Positions 26,902-40,062 of a stretch of 64,000 nucleotides of DNA are shown here, one piece after another. A model generated the notes under the pieces. The model was given only the letters and a program-made list of their open reading frames with translations, did not search any database and had not been told where the DNA came from. The stretch spans positions 248,001-312,000 of the forward strand of contig NW_027488634.1 of NCBI RefSeq assembly GCF_050948215.1, written 5' to 3'. Within the stretch, counting starts at the first letter, position 1; every line of letters begins with the position of its first letter. This DNA is from Halictus rubicundus. Taxonomy: Eukaryota; Arthropoda; Insecta; Hymenoptera; Halictidae. Made by a program: the position numbers and the translations under genes.

Positions 26902-28192
26902 TCTATCGTATCCTCTATCCTATCGTATCCTCTATCCTATCCTATCCTCTATTCTATCCTCTCCTCTATCCTATCCTATCCTCTATCCTATCCTATCCTC
27001 TAACCTATCCTATCCTCTATCCTATCCTATCCTCTATCCCATCCTATCCTCTATCCTATCCTATCCTCTATCCTATACTATCCTCTATCCTTTCCTCTAT
27101 CCTATCCTATCCTCTATCCTATCCTATCCTCTATCCGATCCTCTATCCGATCCTCTATCCTATCCTATCCTGTATCCTGTCCTATCCTCTATCCAATCCT
27201 ATCCTATATCCTATCCTTTCCTCTATCCTATCCAATCCTCCATCCTATCCTATCCTCTATCCTATCCTATCCTCTATCGTATCCTAACCTCTATCCTGTC
27301 CTATCCTCTATCCTATCGTATCCTCTATCGTATCCGATCCTCTATCCTATCCTATCCTGTATCCTGTCCTATCCTCTATCCTATCCTATCCTCTATCCTA
27401 TCCTTTCCTCTATCCTATCCAATCCTCTATCCTATCCTATCCTCTATCCTATCCTATCCTCTATCCTATCGTATCCTCTATCGTATCCTATCCTCTATCC
27501 TATCCTATCCTCTATCCTATCTTATCCTCTATCCTATCCTATCCTCTATCCTATCCTATCCTCTATCTTATCCTCTATCCTATCCTCTATCCTAGCCTCT
27601 ATCCTATCCTCTATCCTATCCTCTCCTCTATCCTATCCTATCCTCTATCCTATCCTATCCTCTATGCTATCCTACCCTCTTTCCTATCCTATCCTCTATC
27701 CTATCCTTTCTTCTATCCTATCCAATCCTCTATCCTATCCTATCCTCTATCCTATACTATCCTCTATCCTATCCTATCCTCTATCCTATCCTATCCTCTA
27801 TCGTTTCCTCTATCCTATCCTATAGTCTATACTATCCTATCCTCTGTCCGATCCTCTATCCGATCCTCTATCCTATCCTATCCTGTATCCTGTCCTATAC
27901 ACTATCCAATCCTATCCTATATCCTATCCTTTCCTCTATCCTATCCTATCCTCTATCCTATCCTATCCTCTATCGTTTCCTCTATCCTATCCTATCCTCT
28001 ATACTATCCTATCCTCTGTCCGATCCTCTATCCGATCCTCTATCCTATCCTATCCTGTATCCTGTCCTATCCTCTATCCAATCCTATCCTATATCCTATC
28101 CTTTCCTCTATCCTATCCAATCCTCTTTCCTATCCTATCCTATATACTATCCTATCCTCTATCCTATCCTATCCTCTATCGTATCCTATCCT

Positions 28193-28227
28193 CTATCCTC
28201 TATCCTCTATCCTCTATCCTCTATCCT
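28193..28227. repeat. 7-bp sub-array, 5 units
   Basis: Follows tccaatcctctttcc; counterpart of 51852. Confidence 0.93.
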
Positions 28228-28458
28228 CTATCCTATCCTATCCTCTATCCTATCCTATCCTCTATCCTATCCTATCCTCTATCCTATCCTATCTTCTATC
28301 CTATCCTATCCTCTATCCCATCCTATCCTCTATCCTATCCTATCCTCTATCCTATACTATCCTCTATCCTATCCTATCCCCTATCCTATCCTATCCTCTA
28401 TCCTTTCCTCTATCCTATCCTATCCTCTATCCTATCCTATCCTCTATCCGATCCTCTA

Positions 28459-28832
28459 TCCGATCCTCTATCCTATCCTATCCTGTATCCTGTCCTATCC
28501 TCTATCCAATCCTATCCTATATCCTATCCTTTCCTCTATCCTATCCAATCCTCCATCCTATCCTATCCTCTATCCTATCCTATCCTCTATCGTATCCTAA
28601 CCTCTATCCTGTCCTATCCTCTATCCTATCGTATCCTCTATCGTATCCGATCCTCTATCCTATCCTATCCTGTATCCTGTCCTATCCTCTATCCAATCCT
28701 ATCCTATATCCTATCCTTTCCTCTATCCTATCCAATCCTCCATCCTATCCTATCCTCTATCCTATCCTATCCTCTATCGTATCCTAACCTCTATCCTGTC
28801 CTATCCTCTATCCTATCGTATCCTCTATCGTA
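28459..28832. repeat. 187-bp tandem doubling
   Basis: aatcctccatcc at 28547 and 28734; same layout as 4902-5275. Confidence 0.85.
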
Positions 28833-29692
28833 TCCGATCCTCTATCCTATCCTATCCTGTATCCTGTCCTATCCTCTATCCTATCCTATCCTCTATCCTA
28901 TCCTTTCCTCTATCCTATCCAATCCTCTATCCTATCCTATCCTCTATCCTATCCTATCCTCTATCCTATCGTATCCTCTATCGTATCCTATCCTCTATCC
29001 TATCCTATCCTCTATCCTATCTTATCCTCTATCCTATCCTATCCTCTATCCTATCCTATCCTCTATCTTATCCTCTATCCTATCCTCTATCCTAGCCTCT
29101 ATCCTATCCTCTATCCTATCCTCTCCTCTATCCTATCCTATCCTCTATCCTATCCTATCCTCTATGCTATCCTACCCTCTTTCCTATCCTATCCTCTATC
29201 CTATCCTTTCTTCTATCCTATCCAATCCTCTATCCTATCCTATCCTCTATCCTATACTATCCTCTATCCTATCCTATCATCTATCCTATCCTATCCTCTA
29301 TCGTTTCCTCTATCCTATCCTATAGTCTATACTATCCTATCCTCTGTCCGATCCTCTATCCGATCCTCTATCCTATCCTATCCTGTATCCTGTCCTATAC
29401 ACTATCCAATCCTATCCTATATCCTATCCTTTCCTCTATCCTATCCTATCCTCTATCCTATCCTATCCTCTATCGTTTCCTCTATCCTATCCTATCCTCT
29501 ATACTATCCTATCCTCTGTCCGATCCTCTATCCGATCCTCTATCCTATCCTATCCTGTATCCTGTCCTATCCTCTATCCAATCCTATCCTATATCCTATC
29601 CTTTCCTCTATCCTATCCAAACCTCTTTCCTATCCTATCCTATATACTATCCTATCCTCTATCCTATCCTATCCTCTATCGTATCCTATCCT

Positions 29693-29727
29693 CTATCCTC
29701 TATCCTCTATCCTCTATCCTCTATCCT
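29693..29727. repeat. 7-bp sub-array, 5 units
   Basis: Follows tccaaacctctttcc. Its counterpart at 53352 has only three units. Confidence 0.93.
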
Positions 29728-30067
29728 CTATCCTATCCTATCCTCTATCCTATCCTATCCTCTATCCTATCCTATCCTCTATCCTATCCTATCTTCTATC
29801 CTATCCTATCCTCTATCCTATCCTATCCGATATCCTATCCTATCCTCTATCCTATCCTATCCTCTATCCTATCCTATCCTCTATCATATGCTATCGTCTA
29901 TCCTATCCTATCCTCTATCCTATCCTATCCTCTATCCTATCCTATCCTCTATCCTATCCTATCCTCTATCCCATCCTATCCTCTATCCTATCCTATCCTC
30001 TATCCTATCCTATCCTCTATCCTATCCTATCCTCTATCCTATCCTATCCGCTATCCTATCCTATCCT

Positions 30068-30175
30068 CTATCCTATCCTCTATCCTATCCTCTATCCTAT
30101 CCTCTATCCTATCCTCTATCCTATCCTCTATCCTATCCTCTATCCTATCCTCTATCCTATCCTCTATCCTATCCT
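30068..30175. repeat. 12-bp sub-array, 9 units
   Basis: Preceded by a tccgctatcc unit and ending 42 bp before the tatgctatcctccc motif at 30217. Confidence 0.92.
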
Positions 30176-30903
30176 CTCCTCTATCCTATCCTATCCTCTA
30201 TCCTATCCTATCCTCTATGCTATCCTCCCTCATTCCTATCCTATCCTCTATCCTATCCTATCCTCTATCCTATACTATCCTCTATCCTATCCTATCCCCT
30301 ATCCTATCCTATCCTCTATCCTTTCCTCTATCCTATCCTATCCTCTATCCGATCCTCTATCCTATCCCATCCTCTATCCTATCCTACCCTCTATCCTATC
30401 CTATCCTCTATCCTATCCTATCGTCTATCCTATCCTATCCTATCCTCTATCCGATCCTCTATTCTATCCTATCCTCTATCCTATCCTATACTCTATCCTA
30501 TCCTATCCTCTATCCTATACTAGCCTCTACCTTATCCTATCCTCTATCCTATCCAATTACCTATCCGATCCTCTATCCTATCCTATCCTCTATCAGATCC
30601 TCAATCCTATCCTATCCTCTATCCTATCCTATCCTCTATCCTATACTTTCCACAATACTATTATATGCTCTATCCTATCCTATCCTCTATCCTATCCTAT
30701 CCTCTATCCTATCCTATCCACTATCCTATCCTATCCTCTATCCTATCCTATCATCTATCCTATCCTATCCTCTATCCTATCCTATCCTCTATCCTATCCT
30801 ATCGTCTATCCCATCCTATCCTCTATCCTATCCTATCCTCTATCCTAACCTATCCTCTATCCTATCGTATCCTGTATCGTATCCTATCCTCTATCCTATC
30901 CTC

Positions 30904-30998
30904 TATAATATCGTTTACTCTATCATATCCTATCCTCTATCCTATAATATCATCTATCCTATTCTATCCTCTATCCTATCCTCTATCATATCCAATCC
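30904..30998. repeat. 95-bp cassette, ctaccctatcc-flank subtype
   Basis: Full cassette of HOR unit 1; matches 37446 at +6,542 and 54554 at +23,650. Confidence 0.9.
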
Positions 30999-31531
30999 TC
31001 TATCGTATCCTCTATCCTACCCTATCCTCTATCCTATCCTATCCTCTATCCTATCCTATCCTCTATCCTATCCTACCCTCTATCCTATCCTATCCTCTAT
31101 CCTATCCTATCCTCTATCGTATCCTATCCTTTATCCTATCCTATCCTCTATCCTATCCGATCCTCTATCCTATCCTATCCTGTATCCTGTCCTATCCTCT
31201 ATCCTATCCTATCCTCTATCCTATCCGATCCACTATCCTATCCTATCCTGTATCCTGTCCTATCCTCTATCCTATCCTATCCTCTATCCTATCCTTTCCT
31301 CTATCCTATCCAATCCTCTATCCTATCCTATCCTCTATCCTATCCTATCCTCTATCCTATCCTATCTTCTATCCTATCCTATCCTCTATCCCATCCTATC
31401 CTCTATCCTATCCTATCCTCTATCCTATACTATCCTCTATCCTATCCTATCCCCTATCCTATCCTATCCTCTATCCTTTCCTCTATCCTATCCTATCCTC
31501 TATCCTATCCTATCCTCTATCCGATCCTCTA

Positions 31532-31905
31532 TCCGATCCTCTATCCTATCCTATCCTGTATCCTGTCCTATCCTCTATCCAATCCTATCCTATATCCTAT
31601 CCTTTCCTCTATCCTATCCAATCCTCCATCCTATCCTATCCTCTATCCTATCCTATCCTCTATCGTATCCTAACCTCTATCCTGTCCTATCCTCTATCCT
31701 ATCGTATCCTCTATCGTATCCGATCCTCTATCCTATCCTATCCTGTATCCTGTCCTATCCTCTATCCAATCCTATCCTATATCCTATCCTTTCCTCTATC
31801 CTATCCAATCCTCCATCCTATCCTATCCTCTATCCTATCCTATCCTCTATCGTATCCTAACCTCTATCCTGTCCTATCCTCTATCCTATCGTATCCTCTA
31901 TCGTA
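31532..31905. repeat. 187-bp tandem doubling
   Basis: aatcctccatcc at 31620 and 31807, in HOR unit 1. Confidence 0.85.
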
Positions 31906-32421
31906 TCCGATCCTCTATCCTATCCTATCCTGTATCCTGTCCTATCCTCTATCCTATCCTATCCTCTATCCTATCCTTTCCTCTATCCTATCCAATCCTC
32001 TATCCTATCCTATCCTCTATCCTATCCTATCCTCTATCCTATCGTATCCTCTATCGTATCCTATCCTCTATCCTATCCTATCCTCTATCCTATCGTATCC
32101 TCTATCGTATCCTATCCTCTATCCTATCCTATCCTCTATCCTATCTTATCCTCTATCCTATCCTATCCTCTATCCTATCCTATCCTCTATCTTATCCTCT
32201 ATCCTATCCTCTATCCTAGCCTCTATCCTATCCTCTATCCTATCCTCTCCTCTATCCTATCCTATCCTCTATCCTATCCTATCCTCTATGCTATCCTACC
32301 CTCTTTCCTATCCTATCCTCTATCCTATCCTTTCTTCTATCCTATCCAAACCTCTTTCCTATCCTATCCTATATACTATCCTATCCTCTATCCTATCCTA
32401 TCCTCTATCGTATCCTATCCT

Positions 32422-32456
32422 CTATCCTCTATCCTCTATCCTCTATCCTCTATCCT
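32422..32456. repeat. 7-bp sub-array, 5 units
   Basis: Followed by a tatcgtatcctaacc unit that the other sub-arrays lack, so its right flank has been rearranged. Confidence 0.92.
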
Positions 32457-32881
32457 CTATCCTATCCTATCCTCTATCGTATCCTAACCTCTATCCTGTC
32501 CTATCCTCTATCCTATCGTATCCTCTATCGTATCCGATCCTCTATCCTATCCTATCCTGTATCCTGTCCTATCCTCTATCCTATCCTATCTTCTATCCTA
32601 TCCTATCCTCTATCCTATCCTATCCGATATCCTATCCTATCCTCTATCCTATCCTATCCTCTATCCTATCCTATCCTCTATCCTATCCTATCCTCTATCA
32701 TATGCTATCGTCTATCCTATCCTATCCTCTATCCTATCCTATCCTCTATCCTATCCTATCCTCTATCCTATCCTATCCTCTATCCCATCCTATCCTCTAT
32801 CCTATCCTATCCTCTATCCTATCCTATCCTCTATCCTATCCTATCCTCTATCCTATCCTATCCGCTATCCTATCCTATCCT

Positions 32882-32977
32882 CTATCCTATCCTCTATCCT
32901 ATCCTCTATCCTATCCTCTATCCTATCCTCTATCCTATCCTCTATCCTATCCTCTATCCTATCCTCTATCCTATCCT
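32882..32977. repeat. 12-bp sub-array, 8 units
   Basis: Same flanks as 30068, one unit shorter. Confidence 0.92.
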
Positions 32978-33430
32978 CTCCTCTATCCTATCCTATCCTC
33001 TATCCTATCCTATCCTCTATGCTATCCTCCCTCATTCCTATCCTATCCTCTATCCTATCCTATCCTCTATCCTATACTATCCTCTATCCTATCCTATCCC
33101 CTATCCTATCCTATCCTCTATCCTTTCCTCTATCCTATCCTATCCTCTATCCGATCCTCTATCCTATCCCATCCTCTATCCTATCCTACCCTCTATCCTA
33201 TCCTATCCTCTATCCTATCCTATCGTCTATCCTATCCTATCCTATCCTCTATCCGATCCTCTATTCTATCCTATCCTCTATCCTATCCTATACTCTATCC
33301 TATCCTATCCTCTATCCTATACTAGCCTCTACCTTATCCTATCCTCTATCCTATCCAATTACCTATCCGATCCTCTATCCTATCCTATCCTCTATCAGAT
33401 CCTCAATCCTATCCTATCCTCTATCCTATC

Positions 33431-34808
33431 CTATCCTCTATCCTATACTTTCCTCAATACTATTATATGCTCTATCCTATCCTATCCTCTATCCTATCCT
33501 ATCCTCTATCCTATCCTATCCACTATCCTATCCTATCCTCTATCCTATCCTATCATCTATCCTATCCTATCCTCTATCCTATCCTATCCTCTATCCTATC
33601 CTATCGTCTATCCCATCCTATCCTCTATCCTATCCTATCCTCTATCCTAACCTATCCTCTATCCTATCGTATCCTGTATCGTATCCTATCCTCTATCCTA
33701 TCCTCTATAATATCGTTTACTCTATCATATCCTATCCTCTATCCTATCCTATCCTCTATACGATCCTATCCTCTATCCTTTCCTCTATCCTATCCTATCC
33801 TCCATCCTATCCTATCCTGTATCCTGTCCTATCCTCTATCCAATCCTATCCTATATCCTATCGTTTCCTCTATCCTATCCAATCCTCTATCCTATCCTAT
33901 CCTCTATCCTATCCTATCCTCTATCCTATCCGATCCTCTATCCTATCCTATCCTGTATCCTGTCCTATCCTCTATCCTATCCAATCCTCTATCCTATCCT
34001 ATCCTCTATCCTATCGTATCCTCTATCCTATCCTATCCTCTATCCTATCCTATCGTCTATCCTATCCTATCCTCTATTCTATCCTATCCTCTATCCTATC
34101 GTATCCTCTATCGTATCCTATCATCTATCCTATCCTATCCTCTATCCAATCCTCTATCCTATCCTCTATCCTATCGTATCCTCTATCGTATCCTGTCTTC
34201 TATCCTATCCTATCCTCTATCCTATCGTATCCTCTATCCTATCCTATCCTCTATTCTATCCTCTCCTCTATCCTATCCTATCCTCTATCCTATCCTATCC
34301 TCTATGCTATCCTACCCTCTTTCCTATCCTATCCTCTATCCTATCCTTTCTTCTATCCTATCCAATCCTCTATCCTATCCTATCCTCTATCCTATACTAT
34401 CCTCTATCCTATCCTATCATCTATCCTATCCTATCCTCTATCGTTTCCTCTATCCTATCCTATAGTCTATACTATCCTATCCTCTGTCCGATCCTCTATC
34501 CGATCCTCTATCCTATCCTATCCTGTATCCTGTCCTATACACTATCCAATCCTATCCTATATCCTATCCTTTCCTCTATCCTATCCTATCCTCTATCCTA
34601 TCCTATCCTCTATCGTTTCCTCTATCCTATCCTATCCTCTATACTATCCTATCCTCTGTCCGATCCTCTATCCGATCCTCTATCCTATCCTATCCTGTAT
34701 CCTGTCCTATCCTCTATCCAATCCTATCCTATATCCTATCCTTTCCTCTATCCTATCCAAACCTCTTTCCTATCCTATCCTATATACTATCCTATCCTCT
34801 ATCCTATC
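33431..34808. repeat. 1,378-bp tandem duplication, copy 1
   Basis: Runs from the tactttcctcaatac unit through attatatgctc (ATG at 33467), a truncated cassette (33706), the tatacgatcc block, the tatgctatcctacc motif (34304), and a tccaaacctctttcc unit. Every mark checked recurs at +1,378. The 332-codon open frames at 33467-34465 and 34845-35843 translate identically, which indicates a recent event. Confidence 0.85.
33706..33735. repeat. Truncated cassette at a junction
   Basis: Only the gtttactctatcatatcc start is present; after two plain units the sequence becomes the tatacgatcc block typical of block A. Same junction at 35084 and 40791. Confidence 0.88.
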
Positions 34809-36186
34809 CTATCCTCTATCCTATACTTTCCTCAATACTATTATATGCTCTATCCTATCCTATCCTCTATCCTATCCTATCCTCTATCCTATCCTATCCA
34901 CTATCCTATCCTATCCTCTATCCTATCCTATCATCTATCCTATCCTATCCTCTATCCTATCCTATCCTCTATCCTATCCTATCGTCTATCCCATCCTATC
35001 CTCTATCCTATCCTATCCTCTATCCTAACCTATCCTCTATCCTATCGTATCCTGTATCGTATCCTATCCTCTATCCTATCCTCTATAATATCGTTTACTC
35101 TATCATATCCTATCCTCTATCCTATCCTATCCTCTATACGATCCTATCCTCTATCCTTTCCTCTATCCTATCCTATCCTCCATCCTATCCTATCCTGTAT
35201 CCTGTCCTATCCTCTATCCAATCCTATCCTATATCCTATCGTTTCCTCTATCCTATCCAATCCTCTATCCTATCCTATCCTCTATCCTATCCTATCCTCT
35301 ATCCTATCCGATCCTCTATCCTATCCTATCCTGTATCCTGTCCTATCCTCTATCCTATCCAATCCTCTATCCTATCCTATCCTCTATCCTATCGTATCCT
35401 CTATCCTATCCTATCCTCTATCCTATCCTATCGTCTATCCTATCCTATCCTCTATTCTATCCTATCCTCTATCCTATCGTATCCTCTATCGTATCCTATC
35501 ATCTATCCTATCCTATCCTCTATCCAATCCTCTATCCTATCCTCTATCCTATCGTATCCTCTATCGTATCCTGTCTTCTATCCTATCCTATCCTCTATCC
35601 TATCGTATCCTCTATCCTATCCTATCCTCTATTCTATCCTCTCCTCTATCCTATCCTATCCTCTATCCTATCCTATCCTCTATGCTATCCTACCCTCTTT
35701 CCTATCCTATCCTCTATCCTATCCTTTCTTCTATCCTATCCAATCCTCTATCCTATCCTATCCTCTATCCTATACTATCCTCTATCCTATCCTATCATCT
35801 ATCCTATCCTATCCTCTATCGTTTCCTCTATCCTATCCTATAGTCTATACTATCCTATCCTCTGTCCGATCCTCTATCCGATCCTCTATCCTATCCTATC
35901 CTGTATCCTGTCCTATACACTATCCAATCCTATCCTATATCCTATCCTTTCCTCTATCCTATCCTATCCTCTATCCTATCCTATCCTCTATCGTTTCCTC
36001 TATCCTATCCTATCCTCTATACTATCCTATCCTCTGTCCGATCCTCTATCCGATCCTCTATCCTATCCTATCCTGTATCCTGTCCTATCCTCTATCCAAT
36101 CCTATCCTATATCCTATCCTTTCCTCTATCCTATCCAAACCTCTTTCCTATCCTATCCTATATACTATCCTATCCTCTATCCTATC
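34809..36186. repeat. 1,378-bp tandem duplication, copy 2
   Basis: Direct tandem partner of 33431-34808. Marks at 34845, 35084 and 35682 match 33467, 33706 and 34304. It ends where a tatcgtatcc unit and a 7-bp sub-array (36211) replace the tactttcctcaat unit. No difference from copy 1 was seen in the parts compared. Confidence 0.85.
35084..35113. repeat. Truncated cassette at a junction
   Basis: Tandem-duplicate partner of 33706 (+1,378) with the same break. Confidence 0.88.
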
Positions 36187-36210
36187 CTATCCTCTATCGT
36201 ATCCTATCCT

Positions 36211-36252
36211 CTATCCTCTATCCTCTATCCTCTATCCTCTATCCTCTATCCT
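36211..36252. repeat. 7-bp sub-array, 6 units
   Basis: Longest of the 7-bp sub-arrays, one unit more than the usual five. Confidence 0.92.
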
Positions 36253-36609
36253 CTATCCTATCCTATCCTCTATCCTATCCTATCCTCTATCCTATCCTAT
36301 CCTCTATCCTATCCTATCTTCTATCCTATCCTATCCTCTATCCTATCCTATCCGATATCCTATCCTATCCTCTATCCTATCCTATCCTCTATCCTATCCT
36401 ATCCTCTATCCTATCCTATCCTCTATCATATGCTATCGTCTATCCTATCCTATCCTCTATCCTATCCTATCCTCTATCCTATCCTATCCTCTATCCTATC
36501 CTATCCTCTATCCCATCCTATCCTCTATCCTATCCTATCCTCTATCCTATCCTATCCTCTATCCTATCCTATCCTCTATCCTATCCTATCCGCTATCCTA
36601 TCCTATCCT

Positions 36610-36717
36610 CTATCCTATCCTCTATCCTATCCTCTATCCTATCCTCTATCCTATCCTCTATCCTATCCTCTATCCTATCCTCTATCCTATCCTCTATCCT
36701 ATCCTCTATCCTATCCT
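36610..36717. repeat. 12-bp sub-array, 9 units
   Basis: Matches 30068 in length, in keeping with the constant 6,542-bp offset there. Confidence 0.92.
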
Positions 36718-37445
36718 CTCCTCTATCCTATCCTATCCTCTATCCTATCCTATCCTCTATGCTATCCTCCCTCATTCCTATCCTATCCTCTATCCTATCC
36801 TATCCTCTATCCTATACTATCCTCTATCCTATCCTATCCCCTATCCTATCCTATCCTCTATCCTTTCCTCTATCCTATCCTATCCTCTATCCGATCCTCT
36901 ATCCTATCCCATCCTCTATCCTATCCTACCCTCTATCCTATCCTATCCTCTATCCTATCCTATCGTCTATCCTATCCTATCCTATCCTCTATCCGATCCT
37001 CTATTCTATCCTATCCTCTATCCTATCCTATACTCTATCCTATCCTATCCTCTATCCTATACTAGCCTCTACCTTATCCTATCCTCTATCCTATCCAATT
37101 ACCTATCCGATCCTCTATCCTATCCTATCCTCTATCAGATCCTCAATCCTATCCTATCCTCTATCCTATCCTATCCTCTATCCTATACTTTCCACAATAC
37201 TATTATATGCTCTATCCTATCCTATCCTCTATCCTATCCTATCCTCTATCCTATCCTATCCACTATCCTATCCTATCCTCTATCCTATCCTATCATCTAT
37301 CCTATCCTATCCTCTATCCTATCCTATCCTCTATCCTATCCTATCGTCTATCCCATCCTATCCTCTATCCTATCCTATCCTCTATCCTAACCTATCCTCT
37401 ATCCTATCGTATCCTGTATCGTATCCTATCCTCTATCCTATCCTC

Positions 37446-37540
37446 TATAATATCGTTTACTCTATCATATCCTATCCTCTATCCTATAATATCATCTATC
37501 CTATTCTATCCTCTATCCTATCCTCTATCATATCCAATCC
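37446..37540. repeat. 95-bp cassette, ctaccctatcc-flank subtype
   Basis: Full cassette of HOR unit 3; same flanks as 30904. Confidence 0.9.
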
Positions 37541-38073
37541 TCTATCGTATCCTCTATCCTACCCTATCCTCTATCCTATCCTATCCTCTATCCTATCCTA
37601 TCCTCTATCCTATCCTACCCTCTATCCTATCCTATCCTCTATCCTATCCTATCCTCTATCGTATCCTATCCTTTATCCTATCCTATCCTCTATCCTATCC
37701 GATCCTCTATCCTATCCTATCCTGTATCCTGTCCTATCCTCTATCCTATCCTATCCTCTATCCTATCCGATCCTCTATCCTATCCTATCCTGTATCCTGT
37801 CCTATCCTCTATCCTATCCTATCCTCTATCCTATCCTTTCCTCTATCCTATCCAATCCTCTATCCTATCCTATCCTCTATCCTATCCTATCCTCTATCCT
37901 ATCCTATCTTCTATCCTATCCTATCCTCTATCCCATCCTATCCTCTATCCTATCCTATCCTCTATCCTATACTATCCTCTATCCTATCCTATCCCCTATC
38001 CTATCCTATCCTCTATCCTTTCCTCTATCCTATCCTATCCTCTATCCTATCCTATCCTCTATCCGATCCTCTA

Positions 38074-38447
38074 TCCGATCCTCTATCCTATCCTATCCTG
38101 TATCCTGTCCTATCCTCTATCCAATCCTATCCTATATCCTATCCTTTCCTCTATCCTATCCAATCCTCCATCCTATCCTATCCTCTATCCTATCCTATCC
38201 TCTATCGTATCCTAACCTCTATCCTGTCCTATCCTCTATCCTATCGTATCCTCTATCGTATCCGATCCTCTATCCTATCCTATCCTGTATCCTGTCCTAT
38301 CCTCTATCCAATCCTATCCTATATCCTATCCTTTCCTCTATCCTATCCAATCCTCCATCCTATCCTATCCTCTATCCTATCCTATCCTCTATCGTATCCT
38401 AACCTCTATCCTGTCCTATCCTCTATCCTATCGTATCCTCTATCGTA
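38074..38447. repeat. 187-bp tandem doubling
   Basis: aatcctccatcc at 38162 and 38349, in HOR unit 3. Confidence 0.85.
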
Positions 38448-39574
38448 TCCGATCCTCTATCCTATCCTATCCTGTATCCTGTCCTATCCTCTATCCTATC
38501 CTATCCTCTATCCTATCCTTTCCTCTATCCTATCCAATCCTCTATCCTATCCTATCCTCTATCCTATCCTATCCTCTATCCTATCGTATCCTCTATCGTA
38601 TCCTATCCTCTATCCTATCCTATCCTCTATCCTATCTTATCCTCTATCCTATCCTATCCTCTATCCTATCCTATCCTCTATCTTATCCTCTATCCTATCC
38701 TCTATCCTAGCCTCTATCCTATCCTCTATCCTATCCTCTCCTCTATCCTATCCTATCCTCTATCCTATCCTATCCTCTATGCTATCCTACCCTCTTTCCT
38801 ATCCTATCCTCTATCCTATCCTTTCTTCTATCCTATCCAATCCTCTATCCTATCCTATCCTCTATCCTATACTATCCTCTATCCTATCCTATCGTCTATC
38901 CTATCCTATCCTCTATCGTTTCCTCTATCCTATCCTATAGTCTATACTATCCTATCCTCTGTCCGATCCTCTATCCGATCCTCTATCCTATCCTATCCTG
39001 TATCCTGTCCTATACACTATCCAATCCTATCCTCTATCCTATCCTATCCTCTATCGTATCCTAACCTCTATCCTGTCCTATCCTCTATCCTATCGTATCC
39101 TCTATCGTATCCGATCCTCTATCCTATCCTATCCTGTATCCTGTCCTATCCTCTATCCTATCCTATCCTCTATCCTATCCTTTCCTCTATCCTATCCAAT
39201 CCTCTATCCTATCCTATCCTCTATCCTATCCTATCCTCTATCCTATCGTATCCTCTATCGTATCCTATCCTCTATCCTATCCTATCCTCTATCCTATCTT
39301 ATCCTCTATCCTATCCTATCCTCTATCCTATCCTATCCTCTATCTTATCCTCTATCCTATCCTCTATCCTAGCCTCTATCCTATCCTCTATCCTATCCTC
39401 TCCTCTATCCTATCCTATCCTCTATCCTATCCTATCCTCTATGCTATCCTACCCTCTTTCCTATCCTATCCTCTATCCTATCCTTTCTTCTATCCTATCC
39501 AAACCTCTTTCCTATCCTATCCTATATACTATCCTATCCTCTATCCTATCCTATCCTCTATCGTATCCTATCCT

Positions 39575-39609
39575 CTATCCTCTATCCTCTATCCTCTATC
39601 CTCTATCCT
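39575..39609. repeat. 7-bp sub-array, 5 units
   Basis: Sub-array of HOR unit 3; matches 56615 at +17,040. Confidence 0.93.
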
Positions 39610-39966
39610 CTATCCTATCCTATCCTCTATCCTATCCTATCCTCTATCCTATCCTATCCTCTATCCTATCCTATCTTCTATCCTATCCTATCCTCTATCC
39701 TATCCTATCCGATATCCTATCCTATCCTCTATCCTATCCTATCCTCTATCCTATCCTATCCTCTATCCTATCCTATCCTCTATCATATGCTATCGTCTAT
39801 CCTATCCTATCCTCTATCCTATCCTATCCTCTATCCTAACCTATCCTCTATCCTATCCTATCCTCTATCCCATCCTATCCTCTATCCTATCCTATCCTCT
39901 ATCCTATCCTATCCTCTATCCTATCCTATCCTCTATCCTATCCTATCCGCTATCCTATCCTATCCT

Positions 39967-40062
39967 CTATCCTATCCTCTATCCTATCCTCTATCCTATC
40001 CTCTATCCTATCCTCTATCCTATCCTCTATCCTATCCTCTATCCTATCCTCTATCCTATCCT
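39967..40062. repeat. 12-bp sub-array, 8 units
   Basis: Upstream carries a ctaacc unit (about 39836) not seen at the other equivalent sites. Confidence 0.92.

Larger units (their letters stand above)
26320..30067. repeat. 1.9-kb-type units, copy of about 49980-53729
   Basis: From about 26620 to 29690 the marks match the far segment at a constant offset of 23,659 bp: cassette-bearing unit ending at 27595, tatgctatcctacc motifs at 27664 and 29164, a 187-bp doubling near 28547-28734 and 7-bp sub-arrays at 28193 and 29693. After the second sub-array the offset is 23,662 (two 7-bp units lost, one 17-bp unit gained in the far copy), then 23,650 after one 12-bp unit is lost. Confidence 0.8.
30176..32977. 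repeat. HOR unit 1 of the 30-41 kb group (2,802 bp)
   Basis: Begins just after a 12-bp sub-array with the tatgctatcctccctcatt motif (ATG at 30217) and runs to the next such sub-array. Between about 29750 and 32070 it matches unit 3 at a constant offset of 6,542 bp; one difference seen is A at 31232 against T at 37774. Carries attatatgctc with the tactttccacaat subtype (about 30650), a cassette (30904), a 187-bp doubling (31620 / 31807) and a 7-bp sub-array (32422). Near 32340 it joins a tccaaacctctttcc unit that unit 3 lacks at that point. Confidence 0.78.
32978..36717. repeat. HOR unit 2 of the 30-41 kb group (3,740 bp)
   Basis: Same opening marks as unit 1 (ATG of the motif at 33019) but with the tactttcctcaat subtype and a truncated cassette (33706) joined to a tatacgatcc unit. 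It contains an internal tandem duplication of 1,378 bp (about 33431-36186) that explains why it is the longest. Its first 1.3 kb follows the start of unit 4 and the left end of block A copy 2 at offset 7,085. Confidence 0.78.
36718..40062. repeat. HOR unit 3 of the 30-41 kb group (3,345 bp)
   Basis: Opens at the tatgctatcctccctcatt motif (36759), has tactttccacaat (about 37193), a full cassette (37446) and a 187-bp doubling (38162 / 38349). From about 38800 it keeps a tatgctatcctacc motif (38779) and then repeats part of itself: a second such motif is at 39441, followed by tccaaacctctttcc and a 7-bp sub-array (39575). The part from 39441 to 40062 matches 56481-57102 at offset 17,040. Confidence 0.78.

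Noticed and set aside
30665..33325. 886-codon open frame, the longest in the window
   Set aside because: It is a rotation of the 17-residue peptide created by the 17-bp period. It overlaps equally open frames in other phases, starts at a chance ATG in an attatatgctc unit and shows no codon preference or domain.
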